Assembly: GCF_011308835.1 (NCBI RefSeq)
Contig: NZ_JAAOHY010000005.1
Span: forward strand, 1-64,000
From: Paracoccus xiamenensis
GTDB lineage: Bacteria > Pseudomonadota > Alphaproteobacteria > Rhodobacterales > Rhodobacteraceae
Length of the DNA: 64,000 bases
Direction: 5' to 3'
Shown: one piece after another, positions 41,505 to 51,867 of the stretch
Numbering within the stretch: the stretch's first letter is position 1
Layout of the letters: the number at the start of each line of letters is the position of its first letter
Notes under the pieces: generated by a model
The model's input: only the letters and a program-made list of their open reading frames with translations
Told to the model about the DNA's origin: nothing
Databases searched by the model: none
Position numbers and translations under genes: made by a program

Positions 41505-41593
41505 CGGAAAGCGCTGGAAAAGGTCGGCCCGGATCATGCGCCGGGTGGTCGGGGAATGTCCAGCCATGCCGGGCGCGCATGCGGCGGGATTGC

Positions 41594-42277
41594 CTAATTC
41601 GTCGTCAGCTGTTCCAGCAGATCGGCGGCCATGCTGCGGGTCAGGCCGCGCCGCTCGGCCATGGCTTCGGCATCCAGCGCCGCCACCAGCCGGCGCGCAA
41701 GGCCCAGATCGCGGTCCATGCGCGGCACCAGCCAGTCGATCAGACCGGGCGGTGCGCTTAGCTGCCGGTCGGCCAGCAGCTTGACCAGCACGGCCGCCAG
41801 CAGCGCCTCGTCCGGGGCCCCGATCCGGGTCATTGGCATGGCCGACATGCGGCTGCGCAGATCGGGCAACACCATATCCCAATCACGCGGCGGCGTCCGC
41901 GCCGTCAACAACATCCAGCAGCCCCGTGCCGCGCACAGGTTCCACAGGTGGAACAGCCCCTGTTCAGCGCCGGCGGAAAAGCCGACGCGGTGGGCATTCT
42001 CGACGACCAGGGCACCGTCCTCGGTTGCCAGCGCGTCGACCATGTCGGGCCGCAACCCCGAGGCCGAGATCCGCATCGCCCCGGTTTCCGCCGCCCAGAT
42101 CGTCGCCAGATGGGTCTTGCCGGACCCGTCCGGTCCCAGCAGCAGCATCCGGCCCTGCGGCCAGCCTTCGGGCGTGTCCAGCACCGCCATGGCCAGCGCA
42201 TTCGCCTTCGTGACCAGGAAATCCGCCCGGCCAAGCGCGGGCCGGTGGCCCAGGTCAAGGGTCAGTTGCCGTGCCAC
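41594..42277 (-). CDS. hdaA: DnaA-like ATPase, Hda/HdaA type
   Basis: This 227-residue protein is a DnaA AAA+ domain without DNA-binding domain. Walker A is [14 protein letters not shown], the Walker B-like strand is [11 protein letters not shown], sensor 1 is LLTARTPP, and the C-terminal lid has [34 protein letters not shown] at the N-terminus is the clamp-binding QL[ST]L(D/P)L motif that lets Hda dock on DnaN to inactivate DnaA-ATP. The start is GTG 42277, 3 nt after the perM-like gene. Symbol by analogy. Confidence 0.87.
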   Translation of the reverse strand: MARQLTLDLGHRPALGRADFLVTKANALAMAVLDTPEGWPQGRMLLLGPDGSGKTHLATIWAAETGAMRISASGLRPDMVDALATEDGALVVENAHRVGFSAGAEQGLFHLWNLCAARGCWMLLTARTPPRDWDMVLPDLRSRMSAMPMTRIGAPDEALLAAVLVKLLADRQLSAPPGLIDWLVPRMDRDLGLARRLVAALDAEAMAERRGLTRSMAADLLEQLTTN

Positions 42278-42280
42278 AGG

Positions 42281-43444
42281 TCAGACACGCGGCCCGTTAT
42301 CGGCGGGCGGCGCATCCAGATCGGTGCGCATGGCGCGCAGCGTACCTTCCGGGACGACTTCGACCAGCATGGGCTCGGGCATGACCGGGTCGGGATCGAC
42401 GCCGGTATACATCGGGCTTTCGACATAGCGTTCGGCGCAGTAACGCACCAGCACGCCAAGGGCGGCGGCCAGCGGCACCGCGACCATCATGCCGACAAAG
42501 CCGAACAGCGAACCAAAGACCGACAGGGCAAGCAGCAGCCAGACGGGATGCAGGCCGACATGGTTGCCGACGATCTTGGGTTGCAGATAATTGCCTTCGA
42601 CCACCTGACCGATCACGAAAATCCCGGCGACAACGGCAATCCACAGCGGCTCATCCCAGAAGGTGAAGATGGCCACACCGATCGCCGTGGCGCCGCCGAT
42701 CAGGGTGCCGACATAGGGAATGATCCCCAGAAACGCCGCGCCCATACCGATGGCGACCGCATATGGCAGGCCCACGGCCATCAGCGAGACCGAGTAAAAG
42801 GTGCCCTGTATCAGCATCACCGTGCCCTGCCCGCGCACGAAGCCGGACAGGGTCTGGTCGATCTCTGACGCAAGGCGGCGAATGGTTGGCGCGTGCTGGC
42901 GTGGCAGCAGATTGTCGACCCGCGCGACCAGATTGTCCCAATCAAGCAGCAGATAGAAGGCGACCACCGGCACGATCACCAGCAGCGCGATCATGCCCAC
43001 CACGCCCGAGATCGAATTCAGAACCGAGCTCAGCACCTGCCCGCCCTTCTCACCAACCAGCGAGGCGAGGTTCTGCAAGGACGAATCCAGCGGTCCGCCT
43101 TCGGCCAGCAGGCCGGGGAAGCGCTGCATCAGAAAGTCCTGCAAACCCTGAATCATCCCGGGCACTGCCTCGACCAGTTGCGCGGCCTGCCGCAGCACGA
43201 TGGGCGCAAGGAACAACATGAAGGCGACCAGCACCAGAAGCGCCGACAGGGTGATGGTTACCACCGCCCATGTCCGGCTTAGCCCCGCCCGTTCCAGCCG
43301 GTCGGCCAGCGGGTCCAGCAGATAGGCGACACCGGCGCCGATGACGAATGGCAGAATCGCCTGACCCAGCAGCCACATCACCAGCATGAAGGCCAATGTG
43401 ATGCCGGCCCACCAATATGCCTGCTTACGCCGTGTCGAACCCAT
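42281..43444 (-). CDS. AI-2E family (PerM) transporter
   Basis: This 387-residue protein has about eight helices. Typical segments are ILPFVIGAGVAYLLDPLADRLERAGLSRTWAV, VPVVAFYLLLDWDNLVARVDNLLP, and GVLPYAVAIGMGAAFLGIIPYVGTLIGG-like VGLPYAV...PYVG, ending in QPKIVGNHVGLHPVWLLLALSVFGSLFGFVGMMVAVPLAAAL. The family includes AI-2 exporters and Na+/H+ antiporters; the substrate is unknown. It heads the perM-hda-ppk-ppx row, as often seen next to hda. Confidence 0.88.
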   Translation of the reverse strand: MGSTRRKQAYWWAGITLAFMLVMWLLGQAILPFVIGAGVAYLLDPLADRLERAGLSRTWAVVTITLSALLVLVAFMLFLAPIVLRQAAQLVEAVPGMIQGLQDFLMQRFPGLLAEGGPLDSSLQNLASLVGEKGGQVLSSVLNSISGVVGMIALLVIVPVVAFYLLLDWDNLVARVDNLLPRQHAPTIRRLASEIDQTLSGFVRGQGTVMLIQGTFYSVSLMAVGLPYAVAIGMGAAFLGIIPYVGTLIGGATAIGVAIFTFWDEPLWIAVVAGIFVIGQVVEGNYLQPKIVGNHVGLHPVWLLLALSVFGSLFGFVGMMVAVPLAAALGVLVRYCAERYVESPMYTGVDPDPVMPEPMLVEVVPEGTLRAMRTDLDAPPADNGPRV

Positions 43445-43488
43445 GATGCACCCTTTGCGCCGCCGTTCCGGTCCCCTATATCGGTGGC

Positions 43489-43911
43489 ATGGTCAAGCAC
43501 GTCAATCTGGTCAAGCTTTGCGTCGGCGCCGATGGGCCCGACGATCTGGAGGAATGGCAGCGCCTGCGCTTTGGCAGCGGGCATGCCGCTCATGTCACCC
43601 GCATGTGGCCCAAGCGCGAGGCCGAGCTGCTCGCCGGCGGTTCGATCTACTGGGTGTTCAAGGGCATCCTGCTGGCGCGCCAGCGCCTGATCGGGCTGGA
43701 AGAACGTGTGGGCGAAGACGGCATCCGCCGCTGCGCGCTGATACTGGACCGCGACCTGATTCGTACCACCGCCGTGCCACGCCGCCCCTTTCAGGGCTGG
43801 CGCTATCTTGACGCAGGCGATGCGCCCCCCGATCTGGCGGCTGGCCGCGACCATGACGACGCCCTGCCCGCCGCGCTTGCCGCCGAACTGGCCGAGATGG
43901 GGCTGCGCTAA
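43489..43911 (+). CDS. DUF1489 family protein
   Basis: This 140-residue protein matches the alphaproteobacterial DUF1489 layout: HVNLVKLCVGADGPDDLEEWQ, HVTRMWPKREAELLAGGSIYWVFKGILLARQ, and RTTAVPRRPFQGWRYLDAGDAPPDL. No function is known; this looks like a soluble protein with no signal peptide. Divergent from the perM-like gene. Confidence 0.9.
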   Translation: MVKHVNLVKLCVGADGPDDLEEWQRLRFGSGHAAHVTRMWPKREAELLAGGSIYWVFKGILLARQRLIGLEERVGEDGIRRCALILDRDLIRTTAVPRRPFQGWRYLDAGDAPPDLAAGRDHDDALPAALAAELAEMGLR

Positions 43912-43952
43912 GGCTTGACCTGCCGCGCCGCCTGCGGTAGCGGAGGCGTCAC

Positions 43953-44026
43953 GCGGGTGTAGCTCAATGGTAGAGCAGCAGCTTCCCAAGCTGAATACGA
44001 GGGTTCGATTCCCTTCACCCGCTCCA
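43953..44026 (+). tRNA. tRNA-Gly (anticodon CCC)
   Basis: The acceptor stem GCGGGTG/CACCCGC, D-arm AGCTCAATGGTAGAGC, anticodon loop TTCCCAA (anticodon CCC) closed by GCAGC/GCTG with one mismatch at the base, T-arm with GGTTCGATT, and an encoded CCA make a 74-nt tRNA. Confidence 0.96.
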
Positions 44027-44120
44027 GAATTTCCCTTTTTCAGGCGGCATCTTACGGCAAGCTTTCCGCTTGTTGCGACGGCTTCAACGCATGCCTTTGC
44101 CGGTGGCCTCGTGCATCGCC

Positions 44121-44620
44121 TTAGCCCAGTCTGGCGGCTTCCTCCTGCAGCAGGTCGATTGGCAGCGCTGTCAGGGGCTGCGATTCGCCCGGCGCCTTGG
44201 CCCTAATCCGCGACAATGCGCCAGATGATCGCTATTGCACAGGATCTCGCGCAGACGCGCCGCCGCCGCCGCTGGATGTCGTCAACCGCTGACGGGGCAC
44301 GCCGCGCGCCAAGCACCATGTCGATCTCGCCCCCGCGCGGCGCGGCCAGATCGGCCACGGCCTGTTCCATCTCGGCAAATGCCAGCCGCGCCGCATGTGA
44401 CACGGCCTTGCGGCGCGTCTGGCGCTCAATCCATGCGCGGCGTGCTTAAAGAACCGCACTCGCGCCGATTGTTCCAGCATGCTGGCCGAACGCTGCACGG
44501 CCGGCTGCGCCAGCCCCATTTGGCGGGCGGCTCACCCGAATGCCGCACACGACAGACGGCTGATTCTGGCGCATCTTGCGGTCCGTTTCACCCCTGACAC
44601 CAGATCCTGCGGCAGCCTTC
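44121..44620 (-). pseudogene. LysR-family regulator remnant
   Basis: Read on the minus strand, fragments of a LysR regulator appear in order but in different frames and with stops. First LSCAAFG-stop-AARQMGLAQPAVQRSASMLEQSARVRFFKHAAHGLSA (HTH), then HAARLAFAEMEQAVADLAAPRGGEIDMVLGARRAPSA (linker helix and start of the effector domain). Finally QPLTALPIDLLQEEAARLG-stop at 44121 resembles a LysR C-terminus. Most of the effector domain is deleted. No functional product is expected. Confidence 0.68.
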
Positions 44621-44707
44621 GCAAGGAGGCCCGCCGCAATCACGTTCACCAGCCTGTGTTGGGCGAAATCGGCTGGTCCAATTGACTCGGCAGGGTTGAA
44701 GGATATA

Positions 44708-44722
44708 GAACAAAAAGGGAAC
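44708..44722 (+). promoter_or_regulatory. LexA (SOS) box of the imuA-imuB-dnaE2 cassette
   Basis: GAACAAAAAGGGAAC is an exact GAAC-N7-GAAC, the reverse complement of the alphaproteobacterial LexA direct repeat GTTC-N7-GTTC. It lies about 23-37 nt before the imuA start, right for repression by LexA. Confidence 0.92.
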
Positions 44723-44744
44723 TTTCTTGAATCATGTCAGATGA

Positions 44745-45431
44745 ATGCGCTCCTCGACCTTGCCCGCAAAAACCCCTTTCGCTGCGCCCCAACCGGCCCG
44801 CAGCGCCGAGGTGTTTGCAGCCCCCAACGGGGCGTTTCAGGGCTTTGTCATGGCGCATCTGCATGGTCCGGTGCTGTGGCTTCAGGACCGGCAAAGCGCG
44901 CGGCTGGCCGGGCGTCCCTGGCTGGCGGGCGCGCTGCCGCAGGCCTTGCTGATGCGGCCCGCCCATCCGCGCGACGTGCTGACCGCGGCCGAGGAAGGGC
45001 TGGCCTGCCCGGCGCTGTCGGCCGTGGTGGCGGAAATCCACGGCAATCCCACGGCGCTCAGCTTTACCGCCTCCCGCCGGCTTGCCCTGCGGGCCGAAGC
45101 GCATGGCGTCACGCTGTGGCTGATCCGGCACGCCGCGCGGCCCGAAGCCAGCGCGCTGCGCGACCGCTGGCGGGTGACGGCGCTGCCCTCGGCGCGGAAT
45201 GCGGACGACCCTGCCGCCCCTGGCGCGCCCCTGTGGCGGGTCGAGTTGCTGCGCACGCGCGACAAGAAGCCCGGCGAATGGGTGGTCAGCCATGAACGCG
45301 GCGCAGACGGCGCGGCGGATCGCCTGCATTTCGCTGCCCCATTTCCCGATCGAGCGGCGGATGCGGCAGTTGGCACGGGCGGCGCAGCATCAGGCGGCGG
45401 ATCCACACGCCGGCACCGCGCCGCCGGCTGA
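44745..45431 (+). CDS. imuA: ImuA, RecA-like accessory protein of mutasome
   Basis: This protein of about 228 residues begins LPAKTPFAAPQPARSAEVFAAPNGAFQGFVMAHL and continues GPVLWLQDRQSARLAGRPWLAGALPQALLMRPAHPRDVLTAAEEGLACPALSAVVAEI, the ImuA/SulA-RecA-like layout. It acts with ImuB and DnaE2 in SOS mutagenesis. The start is chosen as the first ATG in this frame; a good ribosome binding site is lacking. Its 3' end overlaps imuB by 140 nt in another frame. Confidence 0.85.
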   Translation: MRSSTLPAKTPFAAPQPARSAEVFAAPNGAFQGFVMAHLHGPVLWLQDRQSARLAGRPWLAGALPQALLMRPAHPRDVLTAAEEGLACPALSAVVAEIHGNPTALSFTASRRLALRAEAHGVTLWLIRHAARPEASALRDRWRVTALPSARNADDPAAPGAPLWRVELLRTRDKKPGEWVVSHERGADGAADRLHFAAPFPDRAADAAVGTGGAASGGGSTRRHRAAG

Positions 45432-46866
45432 AACGCCTTTCGCGCTGTGGGTCGAAGGACATCATGGCCCGATCATCCATGCCGCCAACTCTGCCGCGAT
45501 GGCGGCAGGGATCAGACCCGGCGCGCGGCTGACCGATATGCGTGCGCTGTCCCCCGATCTGCGGGCCGATCCTGCCGATCCGGCGGGCGATCAGGCGGCA
45601 CTTGCGCAACTGTCACTGTGGGCACGGCGGTTCTGTCCTTGGACGACGGTGGACAGCTCTGGCCCCGGGATGCCGGGGCTGGTGATGGACACCACCGGCG
45701 CCGCCCATCTGTGGGGCGGAGAGGCGGCGATGCTGGCCACCATCCGCACCCAGTTTGACAGGCTGGGCCATCGGGTCACCGCAGCGCTGGCACCCTCATG
45801 GGGCGCGGCCTGGGCACTGTCACGTTACGGGCAGGATGTCATCGCGCAGGATGCGGCGGCGCTGCATCCGCTGCCGGTCGCGGCGCTGCGCCTGTCGGAC
45901 AGCACGGTGCTGGTGCTGCGCCGGCTGGGGCTGAAGACGGTGGGCGATCTGGCGGCCATGCCGCGCGTGGCGCTTGCCCGGCGTTTTGCGCGCCATGACC
46001 GGACCGACAACCCGCTGATCCGGCTGGATCAGGCCATGGCCCGCTTGCCCGAGCCGATCAGCCCCGCCGATCCGCCCGCCCGCTTTCATGTGCAGGCCCG
46101 CCTGCCAGAGCCGGTTCTGGACCCCACCCATCACTTGCCGGATCTGGCCGCCGCCCTGTCGCGCGATCTGTCGGTCGCTGCCCTTGGCGCGCGCCTGCTG
46201 CGTCTCAGCGTCTGGCGCAGCGATGGCGAGATGCGCTGGATCGAGGCGGGCGCGGCATCCCCCACCCGCGACCCCGATCACATCGTTTTCCTGTTTCGCG
46301 AAAGGCTGGAACGGATCGACCCCGGTTTCGGCTTCGACCTGATCGAGCTTGCCGCCCCGGAAACCGAACCCTTCGCGCCCTCGCAGCGCGACCTTGGCGG
46401 CGCGACCACCGAAAGCCGCGACCTGCCGCGCCTGATCGACCGACTGGCGGCGCGGTTCGGGCCGGACCGGCTGATCCGCCCACAGCCGCAGGACAGCCAT
46501 ATCCCCGAACGCAGCATCGGCACCGTCCCGACCGACGCCCCCGCCGCCCCGGTCCTGCGCTCACCTTCGCAGGATCGCCCGGCCCGGATGCTGGACCCGC
46601 CCGAGGAGGTCCGCGTCCTTTACGCCGTCCCCGAAGGCCCGCCCGCGCAGTTCCAGTGGCGCGGCAGGCCAACCCGCATCGCTCGCTGGCAGGGGCCGGA
46701 ACGTATCGCGCCGGAATGGTGGCTGGACCGCCCCGGCACAAGGCTGCGCGATTACTACAAGATCGAGGATGAGGACGGCCAACGCCTGTGGCTGTATCGC
46801 GAAGGGCTGGCGGGCGATGGCCGCGGCCCCGCGCCGCGCTGGTTCGTGCAGGGGGTCTTTGCCTGA
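45292..46866 (+). CDS. imuB: ImuB, Y-family polymerase-like protein
   Basis: This 524-residue member of the DinB/Y-family begins RRIACISLPHFPIERRMR, where active polymerases have a catalytic Asp; here it is absent, as in ImuB generally. It has the palm region MPGLVMDTTGAAHLWGGEAAML and the helix-hairpin-helix TVGDLAAMPRVALARRF. ImuB bridges DnaE2 to the beta clamp. It starts within imuA and its TGA overlaps the dnaE2 start (TGATG). Confidence 0.9.
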   Translation: MNAAQTARRIACISLPHFPIERRMRQLARAAQHQAADPHAGTAPPAETPFALWVEGHHGPIIHAANSAAMAAGIRPGARLTDMRALSPDLRADPADPAGDQAALAQLSLWARRFCPWTTVDSSGPGMPGLVMDTTGAAHLWGGEAAMLATIRTQFDRLGHRVTAALAPSWGAAWALSRYGQDVIAQDAAALHPLPVAALRLSDSTVLVLRRLGLKTVGDLAAMPRVALARRFARHDRTDNPLIRLDQAMARLPEPISPADPPARFHVQARLPEPVLDPTHHLPDLAAALSRDLSVAALGARLLRLSVWRSDGEMRWIEAGAASPTRDPDHIVFLFRERLERIDPGFGFDLIELAAPETEPFAPSQRDLGGATTESRDLPRLIDRLAARFGPDRLIRPQPQDSHIPERSIGTVPTDAPAAPVLRSPSQDRPARMLDPPEEVRVLYAVPEGPPAQFQWRGRPTRIARWQGPERIAPEWWLDRPGTRLRDYYKIEDEDGQRLWLYREGLAGDGRGPAPRWFVQGVFA

Positions 46867-49800
46867 TGCCCGATGCAGAACGCCCTCCGCGCCCTCGTCT
46901 GTCGGGCGATTTCACCCCCAATCCGCGCGCGGATTTCGTGGAACTGGGCATCACCACCCCCTTTTCCTTCCTGCGCGGCGCCAGCACCGCCGAGGAACTG
47001 GTCCTGACCGCTCACGCCCTTGGCCATGACGCGATCGGGGTCGCAGACCTAAACAGCCTTGCCGGGGTGGTGCGGCTGCATGTCGCCGCGACCAAGGCGC
47101 AGATGCGTCCGCTGATCGGGGCGCGGCTGGTGCTGGCGGATGGGACGGCGTTTCTGGCCTATCCGAAAGACCGGGCGGCTTATGGGCGGCTGTCCTCGCT
47201 GATCTCGAAGGGGCGGCGGCACGATCTGGATGGGAACTGGCAGGCCAAGGGAGCGTGCGATCTGTCGCTTGACGATCTGGCCGATCACGCCGAAGGCATC
47301 CAGCTGATCTGGATCCCGCCCGAGCGCTGCAACCGCGCCGATCTGGCCAATCTGCCGGGTCTTGCGGCGCGACTTCCGGGGCTGCGCCATGTCGCGGCCT
47401 CTTATCTGTATCGCGGCGATGATGTGGCGCGGATCAACCGGCTGGACCGGGCGGCACAGGCGGCGGGGCTGGCGATCCTTGCCAGCAACGATGTGCATTA
47501 CCACGCCCCCGACCGCCGTCCCTTGCAGGATGTGATGACCTGCATTCGCGAAGGCGTGACCATCGACCGCGCCGGGCGTCTGCTGAACCCCAATGCCGAA
47601 CGCCACCTGAAATCGCCCGCTGAAATGGCCCGCCTGTTTTCCCGCTGGCCCGACGCGCTGACCCAGACCCGCATCGTCGCCGATGCCTGCGCCTTCACGC
47701 TGACCGATCTGGCATACGAATACCCGCGCGAAACCGTCCCGGATGGAGAAACCCCCGAAACCCACCTTGCCGCGCTGACATGGGAAGGTGCGGCCGGGCG
47801 TTACCCGGACGGCATCCCCGACAAGGTGCGCGCGCAGTTACAGCACGAGCTGACCCTGATCGCGAAAAAGCGCATCGCCCAGTATTTCCTGACCGTCCAT
47901 GACATCGTCCACTTCGCCCGTGGCGAGGGCATCCTGTGCCAAGGCCGGGGATCGGCGGCCAACAGCGCCGTCTGCTTCGTTCTTGGCATCACCCCGGTCG
48001 ATCCCGCCACCAGCGACCTTCTGTTCGAACGCTTCATCAGCGAATCCCGTGACGAGCCGCCCGATATCGACGTGGATTTCGAACATGAACGCCGCGAGGA
48101 GGTGATTCAGCACATCTACAAGAGATACACCCGTGAACGCGCGGGCCTGTGCGCGACGGTGATCCATTACCGCCCCCGCAGCGCCATCCGAGAGGTCGGC
48201 AAGGCCATGGGCCTGTCCGAGGATGTGACCGCAGCCCTTGCCAATACCGTCTGGGGCAGTTGGGGCGAGGATCTGGAACATGCCGCTCAGGCCGGCCTGC
48301 CCAAGGGCGACAAACGGCTGGCCATGACCATCAAGCTGGCCGAACAGATGATCGGCATGCCCCGCCACCTGTCCCAGCATGTCGGCGGCTTCATCCTGAC
48401 CGAAGGCCCGCTGACCGAAACCGTGCCCATCGGCAACGGTGCCATGCCGGATCGCAGCTTCATCGAATGGGACAAGGACGATATCGACGCCTTGGGCATC
48501 CTGAAGGTGGATGTGCTGGCGCTTGGGATGCTGACCTGCATCCGCAAGTGCTTCGACATGATTTCTGCGCATTACGGCGAAAATCTGACACTTGCCACCA
48601 TCCCACCCGAGGACAAGGCCGTTTACGCCATGCTGTGCAAGGGCGACAGCGTGGGCGTCTTTCAGGTCGAAAGCCGGGCGCAGATGAACATGCTGCCGCG
48701 CCTGCGCCCACGCTGTTTCTATGATCTGGTGATCGAGGTCGCCATCGTCCGCCCCGGCCCCATTCAGGGCGACATGGTCCACCCTTACCTGCGCCGCCGC
48801 AATGGGAAGGAGGCCGAGGAATACCCCTCTCCTGCCCCGCCGCATGACCCAAACGAACTGCGCGGAATCCTTGGCCGCACCAAGGGCGTGCCGATCTTTC
48901 AGGAACAGGCGATGAAGATCGCCATGGTCGCAGCAGAGTTTTCCGACGGCGAGGCGAATGAGCTGCGCAAGGCCATGGCCACCTTCCGGTCACGCGGGAC
49001 CATCGGCAGCTTGCAGGACAAGATGGTCGGGCGCATGGTCGGGCGTGGTTATGACCCCGATTTCGCCCGGCGCTGCTTTGACCAGATCAAGGGTTTTGGC
49101 GATTACGGCTTTCCCGAAAGCCATGCGGCGGCCTTTGCGCATCTGGTCTATGTCTCGTCCTGGCTGAAGCTGCATTACCCCGATGTCTTCGCCGCCGCCC
49201 TGCTGAACAGCCAGCCGATGGGGTTCTATGCCCCCGCGCAGATCGTCCGCGACGCCCGCGAACATGGCGTCACCGTGCTGCCCGCCGATGTGAATTTCTC
49301 GGATTGGGACAACACGCTGGAGCCTAGCGCGAAGGGTAGTTTCGCCCTACGCCTTGGCCTGCGCCAGATCGACGGCTTCCGGGCCGAGGATGCCGCCCGC
49401 CTGATTGCGTCCCGCGACGCGCCATATGCCGGTGTTGAAGACATCCAGCGCCGCGCCCGCCTGACCGCCCCCGCGATCCGGCGGTTGGCAGAAGGCGACG
49501 CGTTCAGCTCGGCCGGTCTCGACCGGCGGGCGGCGCTGTGGGATGCGCGCGCGCTGAAGGACGCACCGCCCTTGCCGCTTTTCGCAGTTGATGAGGGGGA
49601 CGAGCCCGCCGTCACCCTGCCCGCGATGCCCGTCTGCGAACAGGTGGTCGCCGATTACCAGACCCTGCGCCTGTCGCTGAAGGCCCATCCGATGCGCTTT
49701 CTGCGCGCCAGTCTGCGGGCGCAGGGCTATGTCTCGACTGGCGATCTGGACCGGCTGCCGAACGGTAAGCTGGTCCGACTGGCCGGGCTAGTCCTGATCC

Positions 49801-50120
49801 GCCAGCGCCCCGGATCGGCCAAGGGTGTCTGCTTTGTCACCGTCGAGGACGAGGACGGCAGCGCCAATCTGGTCCTGTGGCAGAACGTCTTCGACCGCTT
49901 CCGCAAAGCCGCCATGACCGCCCGCGTGATCGCGATCGAGGGCCGCATCCAGCGCGCCGAAGGCGTCACCCATGTCGTCGTCCAGACCCTGACCGACCGC
50001 AGCGACGTGCTGGCTCGGCTGGCAGGCATGTCGGTACCGCCTGCCCAGACCGGCGAACATTCGGGCCGCGTGCACCCGCGCAATATGCGGGTGCTGCCGA
50101 ATTCGCGCGATTTTCACTAG
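46866..50120 (+). CDS. dnaE2: Error-prone DNA polymerase DnaE2
   Basis: This 1084-residue C-family polymerase has an N-terminal PHP domain (FVELGITTPFSFLRGASTAEELV), the catalytic palm with PPDIDVDFEHERREEVIQ, GRGSAANSAVCFVLGIT, and a C-terminal OB-fold (VRLAGLVLIRQRPGSAKGVCFVTVEDEDG). Length and the final DFH-rich tail fit DnaE2 rather than DnaE1. It is the translesion polymerase of the LexA-controlled mutasome. The start at 46866 overlaps imuB. Confidence 0.96.
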   Translation: MPDAERPPRPRLSGDFTPNPRADFVELGITTPFSFLRGASTAEELVLTAHALGHDAIGVADLNSLAGVVRLHVAATKAQMRPLIGARLVLADGTAFLAYPKDRAAYGRLSSLISKGRRHDLDGNWQAKGACDLSLDDLADHAEGIQLIWIPPERCNRADLANLPGLAARLPGLRHVAASYLYRGDDVARINRLDRAAQAAGLAILASNDVHYHAPDRRPLQDVMTCIREGVTIDRAGRLLNPNAERHLKSPAEMARLFSRWPDALTQTRIVADACAFTLTDLAYEYPRETVPDGETPETHLAALTWEGAAGRYPDGIPDKVRAQLQHELTLIAKKRIAQYFLTVHDIVHFARGEGILCQGRGSAANSAVCFVLGITPVDPATSDLLFERFISESRDEPPDIDVDFEHERREEVIQHIYKRYTRERAGLCATVIHYRPRSAIREVGKAMGLSEDVTAALANTVWGSWGEDLEHAAQAGLPKGDKRLAMTIKLAEQMIGMPRHLSQHVGGFILTEGPLTETVPIGNGAMPDRSFIEWDKDDIDALGILKVDVLALGMLTCIRKCFDMISAHYGENLTLATIPPEDKAVYAMLCKGDSVGVFQVESRAQMNMLPRLRPRCFYDLVIEVAIVRPGPIQGDMVHPYLRRRNGKEAEEYPSPAPPHDPNELRGILGRTKGVPIFQEQAMKIAMVAAEFSDGEANELRKAMATFRSRGTIGSLQDKMVGRMVGRGYDPDFARRCFDQIKGFGDYGFPESHAAAFAHLVYVSSWLKLHYPDVFAAALLNSQPMGFYAPAQIVRDAREHGVTVLPADVNFSDWDNTLEPSAKGSFALRLGLRQIDGFRAEDAARLIASRDAPYAGVEDIQRRARLTAPAIRRLAEGDAFSSAGLDRRAALWDARALKDAPPLPLFAVDEGDEPAVTLPAMPVCEQVVADYQTLRLSLKAHPMRFLRASLRAQGYVSTGDLDRLPNGKLVRLAGLVLIRQRPGSAKGVCFVTVEDEDGSANLVLWQNVFDRFRKAAMTARVIAIEGRIQRAEGVTHVVVQTLTDRSDVLARLAGMSVPPAQTGEHSGRVHPRNMRVLPNSRDFH

Positions 50121-50163
50121 GCACCCGTTCCCATCCCGTGCGCCCGGCGCTAAAGCGGGCGTT

Positions 50164-51864
<1,701 letters not shown>

Positions 51865-51867
51865 GGA

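Noticed and set aside
39693..41597. 634-codon plus-strand frame antisense to ppk
   Set aside because: His/Gln/Arg-rich composition is what GC-rich antisense frames give; ppk on the other strand is certain.
43953..44620. Possible tRNA-integrated element at tRNA-Gly
   Set aside because: No integrase and no repeated tRNA 3' end were seen; only a LysR remnant follows.
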